Shown here in pieces: positions 43,961 to 52,108 of a DNA stretch of 64,000 bases. Below the pieces are notes generated by a model. That model was not told the DNA's origin. It saw nothing but the letters and a program-made list of their open reading frames with translations, and did no database searches. Source of the DNA: Paenibacillus sp. V4I7 (GTDB taxonomy: Bacteria > Bacillota > Bacilli > Paenibacillales > NBRC-103111); assembly GCF_030817275.1 (NCBI RefSeq), contig NZ_JAUSZD010000002.1, positions 2,666,001-2,730,000 of the forward strand, written 5' to 3'. Both the position numbers and the translations under genes were made by a program. How positions within the stretch are numbered: the first letter of the stretch is position 1; the number at the start of each line of letters is the position of its first letter.

Positions 43961-44370
43961 CCTGAGAAGGCAGAAAAGGCTTTCTCGGAGGTTCGCATGC
44001 AGCGAAAGTGGCGCGAGACGTCTGAAAAGGTCCTCTCAGGTGCTGAGAGAAGGAAAGTTAGCGGGTTTTGCGTCCTGAGAAGGCAGAAAAGGCTGTCTCG
44101 GAGGCTCGAATGCATTGAAAGTGGCGCGAGACGTCTGAAAAGGTCCTCTCAGGTGCTGGGAGAAGGCAAGTTAGCGGGTTTTGCGTCGTGAGAAGGCAGA
44201 AAAGGCTGTCTCGGAGGCTCGAATGCAGCGAAAGTGGCGCGAGACGTCTGAATAGGACCTCTAAGCTGCTGAGATAAGGCAAGTTAGCGGGTTTTGCGTC
44301 CCAGAGAAGGCATAAAGGGTAGTCTCGGGGGCCCAAATGGAGCGAAAGTTTCTGAGGCGTCTGAAGAAGC
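43961..44370. repeat. Tandem 113-bp non-coding repeats, three full copies plus a degraded fourth
   Basis: Units start at 43961, 44074 and 44187 (each 113 bp). A degenerate partial fourth starts at 44300. Each begins CCTGAGAAGGCAGAAAAGG or close to it and ends AGTTAGCGGGTTTTGCGT. A unit contains the palindrome AGACGTCT and an inverted repeat CTCTCAG-GTG-CTGAGAG. The period is not a multiple of three, so reading frames across it are not conserved and the block is read as non-coding. Its role is unknown: structured RNA, recombination tract or protein-binding array. Confidence 0.85.
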
Positions 44371-44530
44371 AGGAACACGAAGACGGCAGCGCCACGATTT
44401 GGATGAGCGAAATCGATCGTATGTTTGGCACTTTGGTGAGCAAATCCGGCAGTCTCCGTCATGATCATACCAAACGGTCTTTCTCTCAACGATTTCTTAT
44501 TGTCGGCGGAATCGTCGTAGAGGACAATAT

Positions 44531-44570
44531 GCAGGGTCAAGCACTGCTTCAATGCCGTACTTGACCCTGC
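44531..44570 (-). terminator. Hairpin overlapping the 3' end of the cupin-AraC gene
   Basis: A perfect 11-bp stem (GCAGGGTCAAG / CTTGACCCTGC) encloses the stop codon at 44549. Transcript ending here would be close to the last codons. Confidence 0.5.
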
Positions 44571-45418
44571 TGCTCCCGGTATTGACGCGGGGTCATCCCT
44601 TTAATGCGAAGAAACGCGCGAGAAAATGTGGGATATGAGGAAAACCCGGACTCAAATGCGACCTGTGAAATGGGCAGGTCGGAGGAAATCAGCAGGCTGC
44701 AGGCATGCCGAATTCGAAGTTCGTGAAGGAAATCAACAAAATTGATGCCGAGTGCTTCTCCAAATTGTGTACTTAGCCAAGTTGGGTGCATATGAAAACG
44801 CTCGGATAATGACGTTAACGATAATGGATCTAGGTAATGGTCGTAGACATACTGCACAACCGGCCAAATGCCGTTTGAAGATACAGAACGCTGTTTCTCG
44901 GTCTGGTTCTGGTCGTGTTGACCACTGTTTCGGACAAACAGCGACAATGCCTCCAGCAGCAGTGCTCTGAGCATGATCGGCCTCCAAGCGAGCGATGATT
45001 CATGCTCCTGATATAGCCGTTCCCACAGCTGCAGTCCTTCCTCATAGGCTTTGCCTTGTAAGTGAATATAGGCCGGTTGAGCGTTGTCTCTGCCTAGTAA
45101 AAGCTCATGCAAACCCCAAGCGGATTCGGGACCTGCGGTGAGCAGCTTCATATCGAAATTGCAGATGTACATCTGCAGCGTCTCATCTGTATGGGCCCGG
45201 TATTCGTGAATCTGGTAAGGAAGCAGGAGCACGATCGTGCCAGGGAGCAGATCATGCTCGGTCCCATTAATTCGCTCTATGCCTTTTCCTTCCAAGACGA
45301 ATGAAAATTCGATGAAATCGTGACGATGGGAGGGAACAGAGGTGTATCTCTTTTTTTTCATATGAAAAGGAAAGTCCGAATCGATATTTGGGTATTCGAA
45401 AAGGTATTGTGGATACAT
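44549..45418 (-). CDS. AraC-family regulator with N-terminal cupin sensor
   Basis: The 289-residue soluble regulator has a cupin ligand-binding domain (about 25-105; SVPSHRHDFIEFSFVLEGKG and GTIVLLLPYQIHEYRAH). The C-terminal AraC double helix-turn-helix (about 185-289) shows LSLTSLSERFHMHPTWLSTQFGE, LPISQVAFESGFSSYPTFSRAF and MTPRQYREQQ. It is divergent from nanA, with 165 nt between them, the usual layout for a sugar-responsive activator of the adjacent catabolic genes. The likely effector is sialic acid or ManNAc (inference). Confidence 0.9.
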   Translation of the reverse strand: MYPQYLFEYPNIDSDFPFHMKKKRYTSVPSHRHDFIEFSFVLEGKGIERINGTEHDLLPGTIVLLLPYQIHEYRAHTDETLQMYICNFDMKLLTAGPESAWGLHELLLGRDNAQPAYIHLQGKAYEEGLQLWERLYQEHESSLAWRPIMLRALLLEALSLFVRNSGQHDQNQTEKQRSVSSNGIWPVVQYVYDHYLDPLSLTSLSERFHMHPTWLSTQFGEALGINFVDFLHELRIRHACSLLISSDLPISQVAFESGFSSYPTFSRAFLRIKGMTPRQYREQQGQVRH

Positions 45419-45550
45419 GGTATGCTGTTTCGCCTCCTAGCTCTATTATACTTGCTTCGTTTTCGTAAAGAAATGAAAGGTTTTATAAAAAAATGAACTA
45501 TGCACTGTCGCCCAGCGAGCTACAATACAGTCATCACAAACAAACTATAG

Positions 45551-45566
45551 ATGCGCCGCAGCGCAT
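45551..45566. promoter_or_regulatory. Inverted repeat ATGCGC-CGCA-GCGCAT before nanA
   Basis: Perfect 6-bp arms with a 4-nt spacer lie immediately upstream of the nanA ribosome binding site in the divergent nanA/AraC interval. It may be an operator or a hairpin limiting nanA translation. Confidence 0.45.
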
Positions 45567-45583
45567 GAGAGAGGGCGAACCCA

Positions 45584-46537
45584 ATGACCAATCCAATCAA
45601 AAACCGCGATTCGTTTCGCGGCATCTTTACAGCGCTTCTGACTCCAATGTACGAGAATGGTGCGATTGACTTTGATTCTTTGACACGTCTGGTTGAGCAT
45701 CAAATCGAACAAGGTATTCATGGATTTTATGTAGGTGGCAGTACAGGCGAAGGGTTTATTTTGACAAGTGAGGAACGCAAGCAAGTGTTGGAAGTAGTTG
45801 TACGAGCAGCAGCCGGTCGCGTGACAATTATTTCGCATGTAGGCTGCATCAGTACGATGGAGTCAATTAATCTAGCCAAACATGCCGAGCTTCAAGGTGT
45901 CGATGCGGTATCGGCGGTTGTTCCTTTTTATTATAAAGTTTCAATGAAAGAAATACGCGAGCATTATGAAGCTATTATGGCGGCAGTGTCTCTGCCGATG
46001 ATCGTCTATCATTTTCCAGGTGCAACAGGAGTCAGCTTGTCGATGGACTTCTACGAGCAAATGAGTCGAAATCCACAATGTATCGGTGTTAAATTTACAT
46101 CGCTTAATTTGTTTGAAATGCAGCAAATCCGCGCTAGGTGCGGTCAAGATTTTCTCATATTTAATGGACATGATGAAGTGTATTCGGCAGGTGCATATGC
46201 AGGTGCGAACGGCGCCATCGGCAGCACATTCAACATGATGCCCGGATTATTCGCTCAAATGTACGAGTTAATCGTGTCAGAGGATCGACCTCGTATGGCG
46301 TCTATACAGTCGATGCAGGCGGAAGCCAACGAGGCAATCGCGCATATGATTCAATTCGATGTCATCGCTTATGAGAAGTATATGTTGTATCTTCAAGGCA
46401 TTTTGGCAACGCCAACCGTCCGGCAGCCGCTGAAGCAATTTACTACAGAAGAGCGTGAGCAGATTGAATCGTTCTATGCACAGAGTGAAGTGCTGAAACG
46501 TTACAGAAAGCAGGCCATAAGTGAGGGATCGATTTGA
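45584..46537 (+). CDS. nanA: N-acetylneuraminate lyase
   Basis: The 317-residue class I aldolase splits N-acetylneuraminate into pyruvate and N-acetylmannosamine. It has GGSTGEGF near residue 47, IVYHFPGATGV (Tyr near 144), GVKFTS (Schiff-base Lys near 171) and FNGHDEVYSAG. In the last motif the Asp-Glu pair matches NanA's sugar-binding YDE. Further along, ANGAIGSTFNMM matches the NanA GxGGIGSTYN segment. GAGAGGG lies before the ATG. The yhcH-like gene overlaps its stop by 3 nt, giving a two-gene nan operon. It is the clearest marker that the island handles sialic acid. Confidence 0.92.
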   Translation: MTNPIKNRDSFRGIFTALLTPMYENGAIDFDSLTRLVEHQIEQGIHGFYVGGSTGEGFILTSEERKQVLEVVVRAAAGRVTIISHVGCISTMESINLAKHAELQGVDAVSAVVPFYYKVSMKEIREHYEAIMAAVSLPMIVYHFPGATGVSLSMDFYEQMSRNPQCIGVKFTSLNLFEMQQIRARCGQDFLIFNGHDEVYSAGAYAGANGAIGSTFNMMPGLFAQMYELIVSEDRPRMASIQSMQAEANEAIAHMIQFDVIAYEKYMLYLQGILATPTVRQPLKQFTTEEREQIESFYAQSEVLKRYRKQAISEGSI

Positions 46538-47001
46538 TTATTGATAGGATCAGCCAATGGGAGCAAAACCAGGGGCAGTACGGTGAAGCCGTGCGGCGCG
46601 CTCTCGCCTATATCTCGAAAGTTAATGTCGCTGACATGCCTTCTTTGCTCGAGATGGATGGAAAGCGAATGTTCGTTATGAAGCAGTCGCCAACGACCGG
46701 AACCTTTGAGGAAAAGCTGGCTGAGATTCACGCGCAGCATGCGGACATCCATCTCGTGGTAGAAGGAGAGGAATGGCAGGGCGTTGCTTCTGCCACTGGG
46801 AACAACAGAATGGTGGAGGATCGGCTGGAAGAGAGCGATTATGCGCTGTTTGAGCATGTCGAGAACGAGACACGCATCTTGCTCCGTCCAGGCGACTTTA
46901 GCATATTTTGGCCAGGGGAAGTTCACCGCCCGAACTGCCATCCTAAGGGCAGCGTGCATTTAGTGAAGCTGGTCGTCAAGATCCATCGCGATTTGTTTTA
47001 A
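46534..47001 (+). CDS. YhcH/YjgK/NanQ-family protein (sialic acid anomerase-like)
   Basis: The 155-residue protein of the YhcH/YiaL/EbgC beta-fold family has the metal-site pattern ADIHLVVEGEEWQG near residue 70 and DFSIFWPGEVHRPN near 125. Family members in nan operons open or mutarotate sialic acid. The start is TTG at 46534, overlapping the nanA stop as TTGA, so translation is coupled; GTGAGGG precedes it. The arginine or lysine often seen before the His-x-Asp is replaced here (HAQHADIH). Confidence 0.82.
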   Translation: MIIDRISQWEQNQGQYGEAVRRALAYISKVNVADMPSLLEMDGKRMFVMKQSPTTGTFEEKLAEIHAQHADIHLVVEGEEWQGVASATGNNRMVEDRLEESDYALFEHVENETRILLRPGDFSIFWPGEVHRPNCHPKGSVHLVKLVVKIHRDLF

Positions 47002-47014
47002 ATGTAAAGCGACA

Positions 47015-47071
47015 AAAGCATCCCGAAACCTAGCTGGTTTGTAAGATCAGCACTTTGGTTAGGGATGTTTT
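47015..47071 (+). terminator. Terminator of the nanA-yhcH operon
   Basis: AAAGCATCCC pairs with GGGATGTTTT (one wobble), with an inner AACC/GGTT extension, and ends in TTTTT. It starts 14 nt after the stop codon. Confidence 0.7.
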
Positions 47072-47171
47072 TGCGTTCCTGCCAAGTCGTGTCTAACGTT
47101 TTATGGATGAGCGAAGGTGGTTTGTCTCCAAGGAAGTTAATTTTGTATTGTAAAATGCTAATTTACGCATG

Positions 47172-47233
47172 TTAAACTGATCTGCGTTTTTCTTTATAAT
47201 CAAAGTAACAAATCACATCAGCGTGTTTGTTAC
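47172..47233 (+). promoter_or_regulatory. Promoter and inverted-repeat operator of importer 3
   Basis: A -10 TATAAT (47195-47200) has a weak -35 TTAAAC (47172-47177) at 17 nt. A perfect inverted repeat GTAACAAA / TTTGTTAC with 13-nt spacer (47205-47233) covers the start of transcription. The arrangement fits a repressor operator, possibly for the GntR/LacI hybrid regulator (inference). Confidence 0.6.
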
Positions 47234-47256
47234 CAAAAAGATATAGGGGTGAATAC

Positions 47257-48588
47257 ATGGAAAAGATCGTAAAAAAAGGACTCTCTATTTTATTAATTAC
47301 AGGTGTTGCAGCGGGCTGTGCATCGAATCAGGATCCAAAGCCGCAAGCTGGAGGGAACGTTAAGCCGATCACGCTAACCATGTGGGCAGGCACGGGATTT
47401 AAAGATATAGAAGGTTACGAAAGCAAGAACTATGGAGACTGGGAAAAGCAGAAGGCGCAGGAATTTCAAAAGCTTCATCCGAACGTTACCGTTAAAGTCG
47501 AATCCGTTCCTTTCTCAGATATTGAGCAGAAGGTGAATGTGGCTGTAGCGGGGAACAATCCTCCAGACATTTTATATGACAACATTCCGATCCGGATCAG
47601 CAAGCACGCACGAAAAGACGTGTTGATCGAACTTGATGATGTAGTCAAAGATGATAAAGCAGACTGGAAGGAAGCTTTTCTCAACATGGGAACGATCAAT
47701 GGAAAATTGTATGCACTGCCATTAGGCAGCGTTCCACAGGTCGTCTTTTTGAATAAAACCATTTTTGAGAAAAAAGGAGTTACCGTACCTAAGGATCGTT
47801 CTTGGACTTGGAATGAAATGAAGGATGCCTTGAAAAAGGTAGCTGACAAAAATACGTATGGCATCGCCTATTTCGCGAAAAACGAGCAAGCAGACCAACT
47901 GATGGTCAGCAATGTGCTTGCCGCAGGAGCCCAGTGGGCGAACAAGGATATCACGGAATATACCGTCAATAGTTCCGAAGGTGTTGAAGCCCTCTCCTTT
48001 ATGCTGAGCTTGCAGGAGGAAGGACTGGTTGCTCCGGGTACCGCTACAATGGATGTGAACGGGAACTTTGAGCTCTTCAAACAGGGCAAGCTTGCCATCT
48101 TGAATCACACTTCCCCAGTTTATGGCGATCTGGAAGCAGGTAAGAAGAACGGAGCGGTTGATCCGTCCGTAGAAGCTTTCGGGATTATCCCCGTCGTGAA
48201 AGAAGGGGTTACCCCGCGAATCACGGTTACAGGTGAGAACGGGTACGCAATCTTTAAACAGGACGATCCAGAGAAGAAGAAGATGGCTGTCGAGTTCGTA
48301 AAGTTCTTGACCCAACCGGAGAACATTAAAGCGATTAATAAGGCAACTTATGGGATCTCAGCGCGTAAATCAGGCACTTATGAGATTACGAATAAAGACG
48401 CCGCAGAGGTATTTGAGCAGTTAAATAAATTGGAAATTGTCGACTTGGGTAAAAACAAAGCCTACTTCTCAACGCTAAGACAAAAGTTTTATCCAGAAAT
48501 GCAAGCAGCCTTCCTGAAGGCGAAGAGCCCGAAGCAGGCGCTAGACGATTTCGTTAAAAATGCGAACGAACTGGCAGCTAAGAAGTAA
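47257..48588 (+). CDS. Extracellular sugar-binding lipoprotein, family 1 (importer 3)
   Basis: The 443-residue lipoprotein has lipobox VAAGC (Cys about residue 21) and a family-1 solute-binding fold: ITLTMWAGTGF, FQKLHPNVTVKVESVPFSDI and NNPPDILYDN. It is of the UgpB/MalE type, not LplA type, so importer 3 differs in class from importers 1 and 2. The ATG at 47257, after AGGGGTG, is chosen over an upstream codon. Its position between the nanA operon and its two permeases suggests uptake of a sialic acid or aminosugar (inference). Confidence 0.9.
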   Translation: MEKIVKKGLSILLITGVAAGCASNQDPKPQAGGNVKPITLTMWAGTGFKDIEGYESKNYGDWEKQKAQEFQKLHPNVTVKVESVPFSDIEQKVNVAVAGNNPPDILYDNIPIRISKHARKDVLIELDDVVKDDKADWKEAFLNMGTINGKLYALPLGSVPQVVFLNKTIFEKKGVTVPKDRSWTWNEMKDALKKVADKNTYGIAYFAKNEQADQLMVSNVLAAGAQWANKDITEYTVNSSEGVEALSFMLSLQEEGLVAPGTATMDVNGNFELFKQGKLAILNHTSPVYGDLEAGKKNGAVDPSVEAFGIIPVVKEGVTPRITVTGENGYAIFKQDDPEKKKMAVEFVKFLTQPENIKAINKATYGISARKSGTYEITNKDAAEVFEQLNKLEIVDLGKNKAYFSTLRQKFYPEMQAAFLKAKSPKQALDDFVKNANELAAKK

Positions 48589-48607
48589 GAATACAGGTGT
48601 AGAATTA

Positions 48608-48643
48608 TTTCGTCCTAGTCTGTCGTACAGTACTGGGACGAAA
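48608..48643 (+). promoter_or_regulatory. Strong intercistronic hairpin in the importer 3 operon
   Basis: A 12-bp stem (TTTCGTCCTAGT / ACTGGGACGAAA, one wobble) with a 12-nt loop starts 20 nt after the binding-protein stop. It has no T tail. Such hairpins often stabilise the upstream message so that binding protein exceeds permease. Confidence 0.6.
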
Positions 48644-48693
48644 ATGTTTATACGGTTAACGACATGATGAGGAATAGCTGAGGTGTTTTGCAA

Positions 48694-49557
48694 ATGAAGC
48701 TTCGCGAATGGCTGTGGAGTTACTTTTTTATCGGACCTAACTTATTGTTTCTATTCGTATTTTTAGTATTTCCGTTGTTTTATACGTTTTACTTAAGTTT
48801 TTTTGAAGCCGATATTTATTCCTCCGTCTTTATTGGATTTGACAATTATAGCAATTTGTTTGGGGAAGAATTGTTTCGTAAAGCATTCGTGAACACATTC
48901 TATTTTGTTCTGATCATCGTTCCCTGCGTCATCGTCATTTCACTGGTCATCGCAGCGTTCATGCAGGGATTCCATAAGGTTTCCAAAAGCTTTTTTCGGC
49001 TTATATTTTATTTGCCAGTCGTTAGTACGCCGGTCGTGTTATCGTTGGTGTGGGCCTGGATGTACAATCCTAGCTTTGGCATCATCAAGTATTTCTCCGA
49101 GGTACTTGGCTTCGGTTCAGTCGATGTGTTTTCAGGACAATTAAGCGCGATTTTGGCGCTTTCCGGTATCGTTGTCACCTGGATGGTAGGTCAGCCAATC
49201 ATCCTGTATTTGTCGGGGATGGACGGCGTGCCAAAGGATCTATACGAGGCCGCTGAAATTGACGGGGCAGGTGCGCTGAGAACGTTTTTCAGCATTACAC
49301 TTCCGATGATTTCACATACGACGCTATTAATCGTGATCACTTCGACAATTAGTGTGTTCCAAATTTTCGTTGTTATCCATTTAATTACAGGGGGCGGCCC
49401 GTTTCATGGAACGGAATCGCTTGTGTACACCATTTACCGGACGGCGTTCGTATCTTTGGAATTCGGTAAAGCGTCAGCTCAAAGCGTTATCCTGTTTTTT
49501 ATAATTTTGATTATCTCGCTGCTGCAATTCCGACTCATGAAAACAAAACTGGATTAA
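48694..49557 (+). CDS. ABC sugar importer permease, MalF/LacF type (importer 3)
   Basis: The 287-residue permease has six predicted helices. The EAA loop reads YEAAEIDGAGALRTFFSITLP near residue 187, and GGPFHGTESLVYTIYR follows near the C-terminus, typical of UgpA/LacF-type subunits. The ATG at 48694 lies 8 nt after AGGTG. A TTG two codons earlier is too close to it. Confidence 0.92.
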   Translation: MKLREWLWSYFFIGPNLLFLFVFLVFPLFYTFYLSFFEADIYSSVFIGFDNYSNLFGEELFRKAFVNTFYFVLIIVPCVIVISLVIAAFMQGFHKVSKSFFRLIFYLPVVSTPVVLSLVWAWMYNPSFGIIKYFSEVLGFGSVDVFSGQLSAILALSGIVVTWMVGQPIILYLSGMDGVPKDLYEAAEIDGAGALRTFFSITLPMISHTTLLIVITSTISVFQIFVVIHLITGGGPFHGTESLVYTIYRTAFVSLEFGKASAQSVILFFIILIISLLQFRLMKTKLD

Positions 49558-49587
49558 ATCCATCAGCGCAGACTTGATAGAGGAGAT

Positions 49588-50415
49588 ATGAAGCGGATGA
49601 AATTACATGTTGTCTCCAGGTACGCTTTTCTTTTGATCATTTCGATCGTTTTTATTTTTCCGTTATATTGGATGTTTACAGGCTCTTTTAAATCCCAAGT
49701 ATCGATCTGGGCAACTCCTCCCGAATGGTTTCCGAACCAGCTTAAGATTGTCAATTACGAGCATATTTTCTCCACGACTCCTGCACCGCTTTGGGTGTTT
49801 AATAGTGTGTTCACAAGCTTGGTAACCGTCGTTTTTGTTGTTATTTTCTCGGCAATGGCGGGATATGCTTATGCCAAGAAAAAGTTTCCTGGCGATAAAG
49901 TATTGTTCATTGTAGTGATTGCGACGATGATGATGCCGACTCAAGTCACACTCGTCCCCTTGTACATTATTTGCAGGGAGCTTGGGTTGATCGACAGTTA
50001 CTTGGGAGTTATTCTACCAGCGATCGCCTTCCCGTTCGGGGTGTTCATTGTACGGCAGTTCGCCAAATCAATTCCTGATGAAATTATAGAATCGGCCAGA
50101 ATCGATGGGTCTGGGGAAATCCGAATGTTTGCAACCATTGTGCTTCCGCTGCTACTTCCAGCACTTGGGGCACTGTCCATCTTCGCATTTATGCACACCT
50201 GGAATGATTATTTGTGGCAGCTTATTATATTGCAGTCCAAGGAAAAGCTAACGCTTCCACTTGGCATTTCGACGATTACGTATTCGGAGAACAACGTGAA
50301 TTATGGCTATGCAATGGCTGGAGCATCCTTGGCGGCTGTTCCCATGATTATTTTCTTCCTGCTGCTGCAGCGAAGCTTTATTAAAGGAATCACGTTAGGC
50401 TCGGTTAAGGGATAA
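49588..50415 (+). CDS. ABC sugar importer permease, MalG/LacG type (importer 3)
   Basis: The 275-residue permease has six predicted helices, IFPLYWMFTGSFKS in the first helix region, the EAA motif IESARIDGSGEIRMFATIVLP near residue 170, and the C-terminal RSFIKGITLGSVKG. AGGAG lies only 2 nt before this ATG but 11 nt before an in-frame ATG at 49597, so the latter may be the real start. A terminator follows, closing the importer 3 operon. Confidence 0.92.
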   Translation: MKRMKLHVVSRYAFLLIISIVFIFPLYWMFTGSFKSQVSIWATPPEWFPNQLKIVNYEHIFSTTPAPLWVFNSVFTSLVTVVFVVIFSAMAGYAYAKKKFPGDKVLFIVVIATMMMPTQVTLVPLYIICRELGLIDSYLGVILPAIAFPFGVFIVRQFAKSIPDEIIESARIDGSGEIRMFATIVLPLLLPALGALSIFAFMHTWNDYLWQLIILQSKEKLTLPLGISTITYSENNVNYGYAMAGASLAAVPMIIFFLLLQRSFIKGITLGSVKG

Positions 50416-50435
50416 GCGGATCGGCTAAAGTAGGA

Positions 50436-50469
50436 AAGAAGACCTGTAGCTTGCTATATAGGTCTTCTT
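50436..50469 (+). terminator. Terminator of importer 3
   Basis: A perfect 10-bp stem (AAGAAGACCT / AGGTCTTCTT) with a 14-nt loop is followed by CTT, 20 nt after the permease stop. Confidence 0.75.
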
Positions 50470-50530
50470 CTTGCGGATAGGTGTTCTGGCTCATGGCATC
50501 TTAGGTTATAATTGTTGAGGGGGTGATCAC

Positions 50531-52108
50531 ATGAATATCATTGTTGTAGAGGACGAGGTCGACATTTTAAGGGGAATTCAAGAGGTCATCGAACACAGTG
50601 GGCTGCTTTTTAACCAAGTCTTCGCTGTAACTACCGCAGAGGAAGCACTCCTACTAATCGAAAAATACAGGCCGGAAATCATTTTGACGGATATTTTGCT
50701 TCCTGAAATGACAGGTTTGGATATGTTGGAATCGGTAAAAGCGTTCGACTATTTGCCAAAAGTGATCGTAATCAGCAGCTACAGTAATTTTATGTACGCC
50801 CAGCGCAGTATTCAATTGGGAGCGGTCGATTATATCCTCAAACCGTCACCTAAAGAGGAACTTACCGAAAAAATCAGTCTTGTATATGAAATGGTTCAGC
50901 GTGAGCTCGTTAGTCAGGAACGGCTGAAGAATCAAACCGTCTTCGCACGTCTTGGCACGGAAGCGCTTAAGGAAAAGTTCGTTTTGGGGCTGTGTATGCA
51001 AAAGACTTCGCTGCAGGAGCATATTCATCATCGTCTTCAGGTGTGGAACTTGCAATGGTTGGAGACACAGTCCTACGTTTCTATTTCTTTAAGTATAAAC
51101 AGGGAGGATATAAGAGGCAGGGAAGATAAGGATATAAATCTAGACCTCTTTGCCATTGGCAATATAGCAGAGGAAGTGTTGAAGAACTACCATCCATCCG
51201 TAATGATCCGCAGTATTCACCATGATTGGGTCATCCTTACTGCATGGGAACATGAGCAGTCGGTTGCTGAAGAGATCCATGAACGGGTATTGAAATATCA
51301 ATATATCAGTCCCGCTATTGGAATTAGCAATCGCATGCACTCTTTTCAAGCCATTTCGGAAGCTTATGAGCAAGCGCGCAAGGCGCTCAAGGTTGCCTTA
51401 TTAAACAGCAGTCGAGGGATCGCCAGTTATGCGGATATCACAGATCGGATCGGTTATGAAGATGGAGGACCTATCAGTGAATGGGTGGCTGAAGGGGTGC
51501 TGGAAGGGGACACGGAGCTAATCAACCGGTATATGGAGGAAACCATCCATCACTTCATGCTAGACAGGGATGTGAACAAGACTGGCGATTTGACGCTCAA
51601 ATGCTTTGAATGGATCCTGGAAATTCATTCCTATCTTGCAGAGAAGATTGAAATGGAAATCAGCCATTTTACGCTGGAACTTTGGGAAAAGGCGGAGCGC
51701 TGCCCGACAGTGGATGATTTAAAGCGGCTTCTGCGGGATCATCTTTACGAACTGATGAAGCTCGTAGCTGAGCAGCAGCATCCTAGCTTGCCGAATTTCA
51801 TCATTGATAAAGCGAAGCAGATCATCGATGAGAAGTACGGAAAAGCCATTACCCTTCAGAGCGTAGCTGATGAGTTGAGTATTCACCCGGTATGGCTGAG
51901 CAGGCTGTTCAAGAAAGAAACGGGACAAAATTTTCTGGATTACTTAACCGAAATCCGCATCGAACGAGCGAAGCATTTGCTGCGCAGCACACATTTGAAA
52001 ATTTATGAAATTGTTGAAATGATCGGTTATCAGGAGATCCAATATTTCGGTAAGCTGTTCAAGAAGAGAACGAATATGACTCCAAAGGAGTTTAGATCAG
52101 GCAAATGA
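50531..52108 (+). CDS. Response regulator, REC-AraC type (YesN-like), second pair
   Basis: The 525-residue protein has REC (1-120; IVVEDEVDI acidic pocket, ILTDILLPEMTG with the phospho-acceptor Asp near residue 55, VDYILKPS). A middle region of about 300 residues leads to an AraC double helix-turn-helix (423-525; ITLQSVADELSIHPVWLSRLFKK, IYEIVEMIGYQEIQYFGKLFKKRTNMTPKEFR). GGGGGTG lies before the ATG. The kinase gene overlaps by 4 nt (ATGA). The pair follows importer 3 and probably controls it. Confidence 0.92.
   Translation: MNIIVVEDEVDILRGIQEVIEHSGLLFNQVFAVTTAEEALLLIEKYRPEIILTDILLPEMTGLDMLESVKAFDYLPKVIVISSYSNFMYAQRSIQLGAVDYILKPSPKEELTEKISLVYEMVQRELVSQERLKNQTVFARLGTEALKEKFVLGLCMQKTSLQEHIHHRLQVWNLQWLETQSYVSISLSINREDIRGREDKDINLDLFAIGNIAEEVLKNYHPSVMIRSIHHDWVILTAWEHEQSVAEEIHERVLKYQYISPAIGISNRMHSFQAISEAYEQARKALKVALLNSSRGIASYADITDRIGYEDGGPISEWVAEGVLEGDTELINRYMEETIHHFMLDRDVNKTGDLTLKCFEWILEIHSYLAEKIEMEISHFTLELWEKAERCPTVDDLKRLLRDHLYELMKLVAEQQHPSLPNFIIDKAKQIIDEKYGKAITLQSVADELSIHPVWLSRLFKKETGQNFLDYLTEIRIERAKHLLRSTHLKIYEIVEMIGYQEIQYFGKLFKKRTNMTPKEFRSGK

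Noticed and set aside
43961..44370. CRISPR array
   Set aside because: The units are contiguous 113-bp direct repeats without unique spacers, and no cas genes are present.
44058..44552. A 164-codon minus-strand frame (and a 64-codon plus-strand frame at 43997) through the tandem repeats
   Set aside because: The 113-bp period shifts the frame at each unit, so the translated repeats are not conserved as protein; no ribosome binding site.
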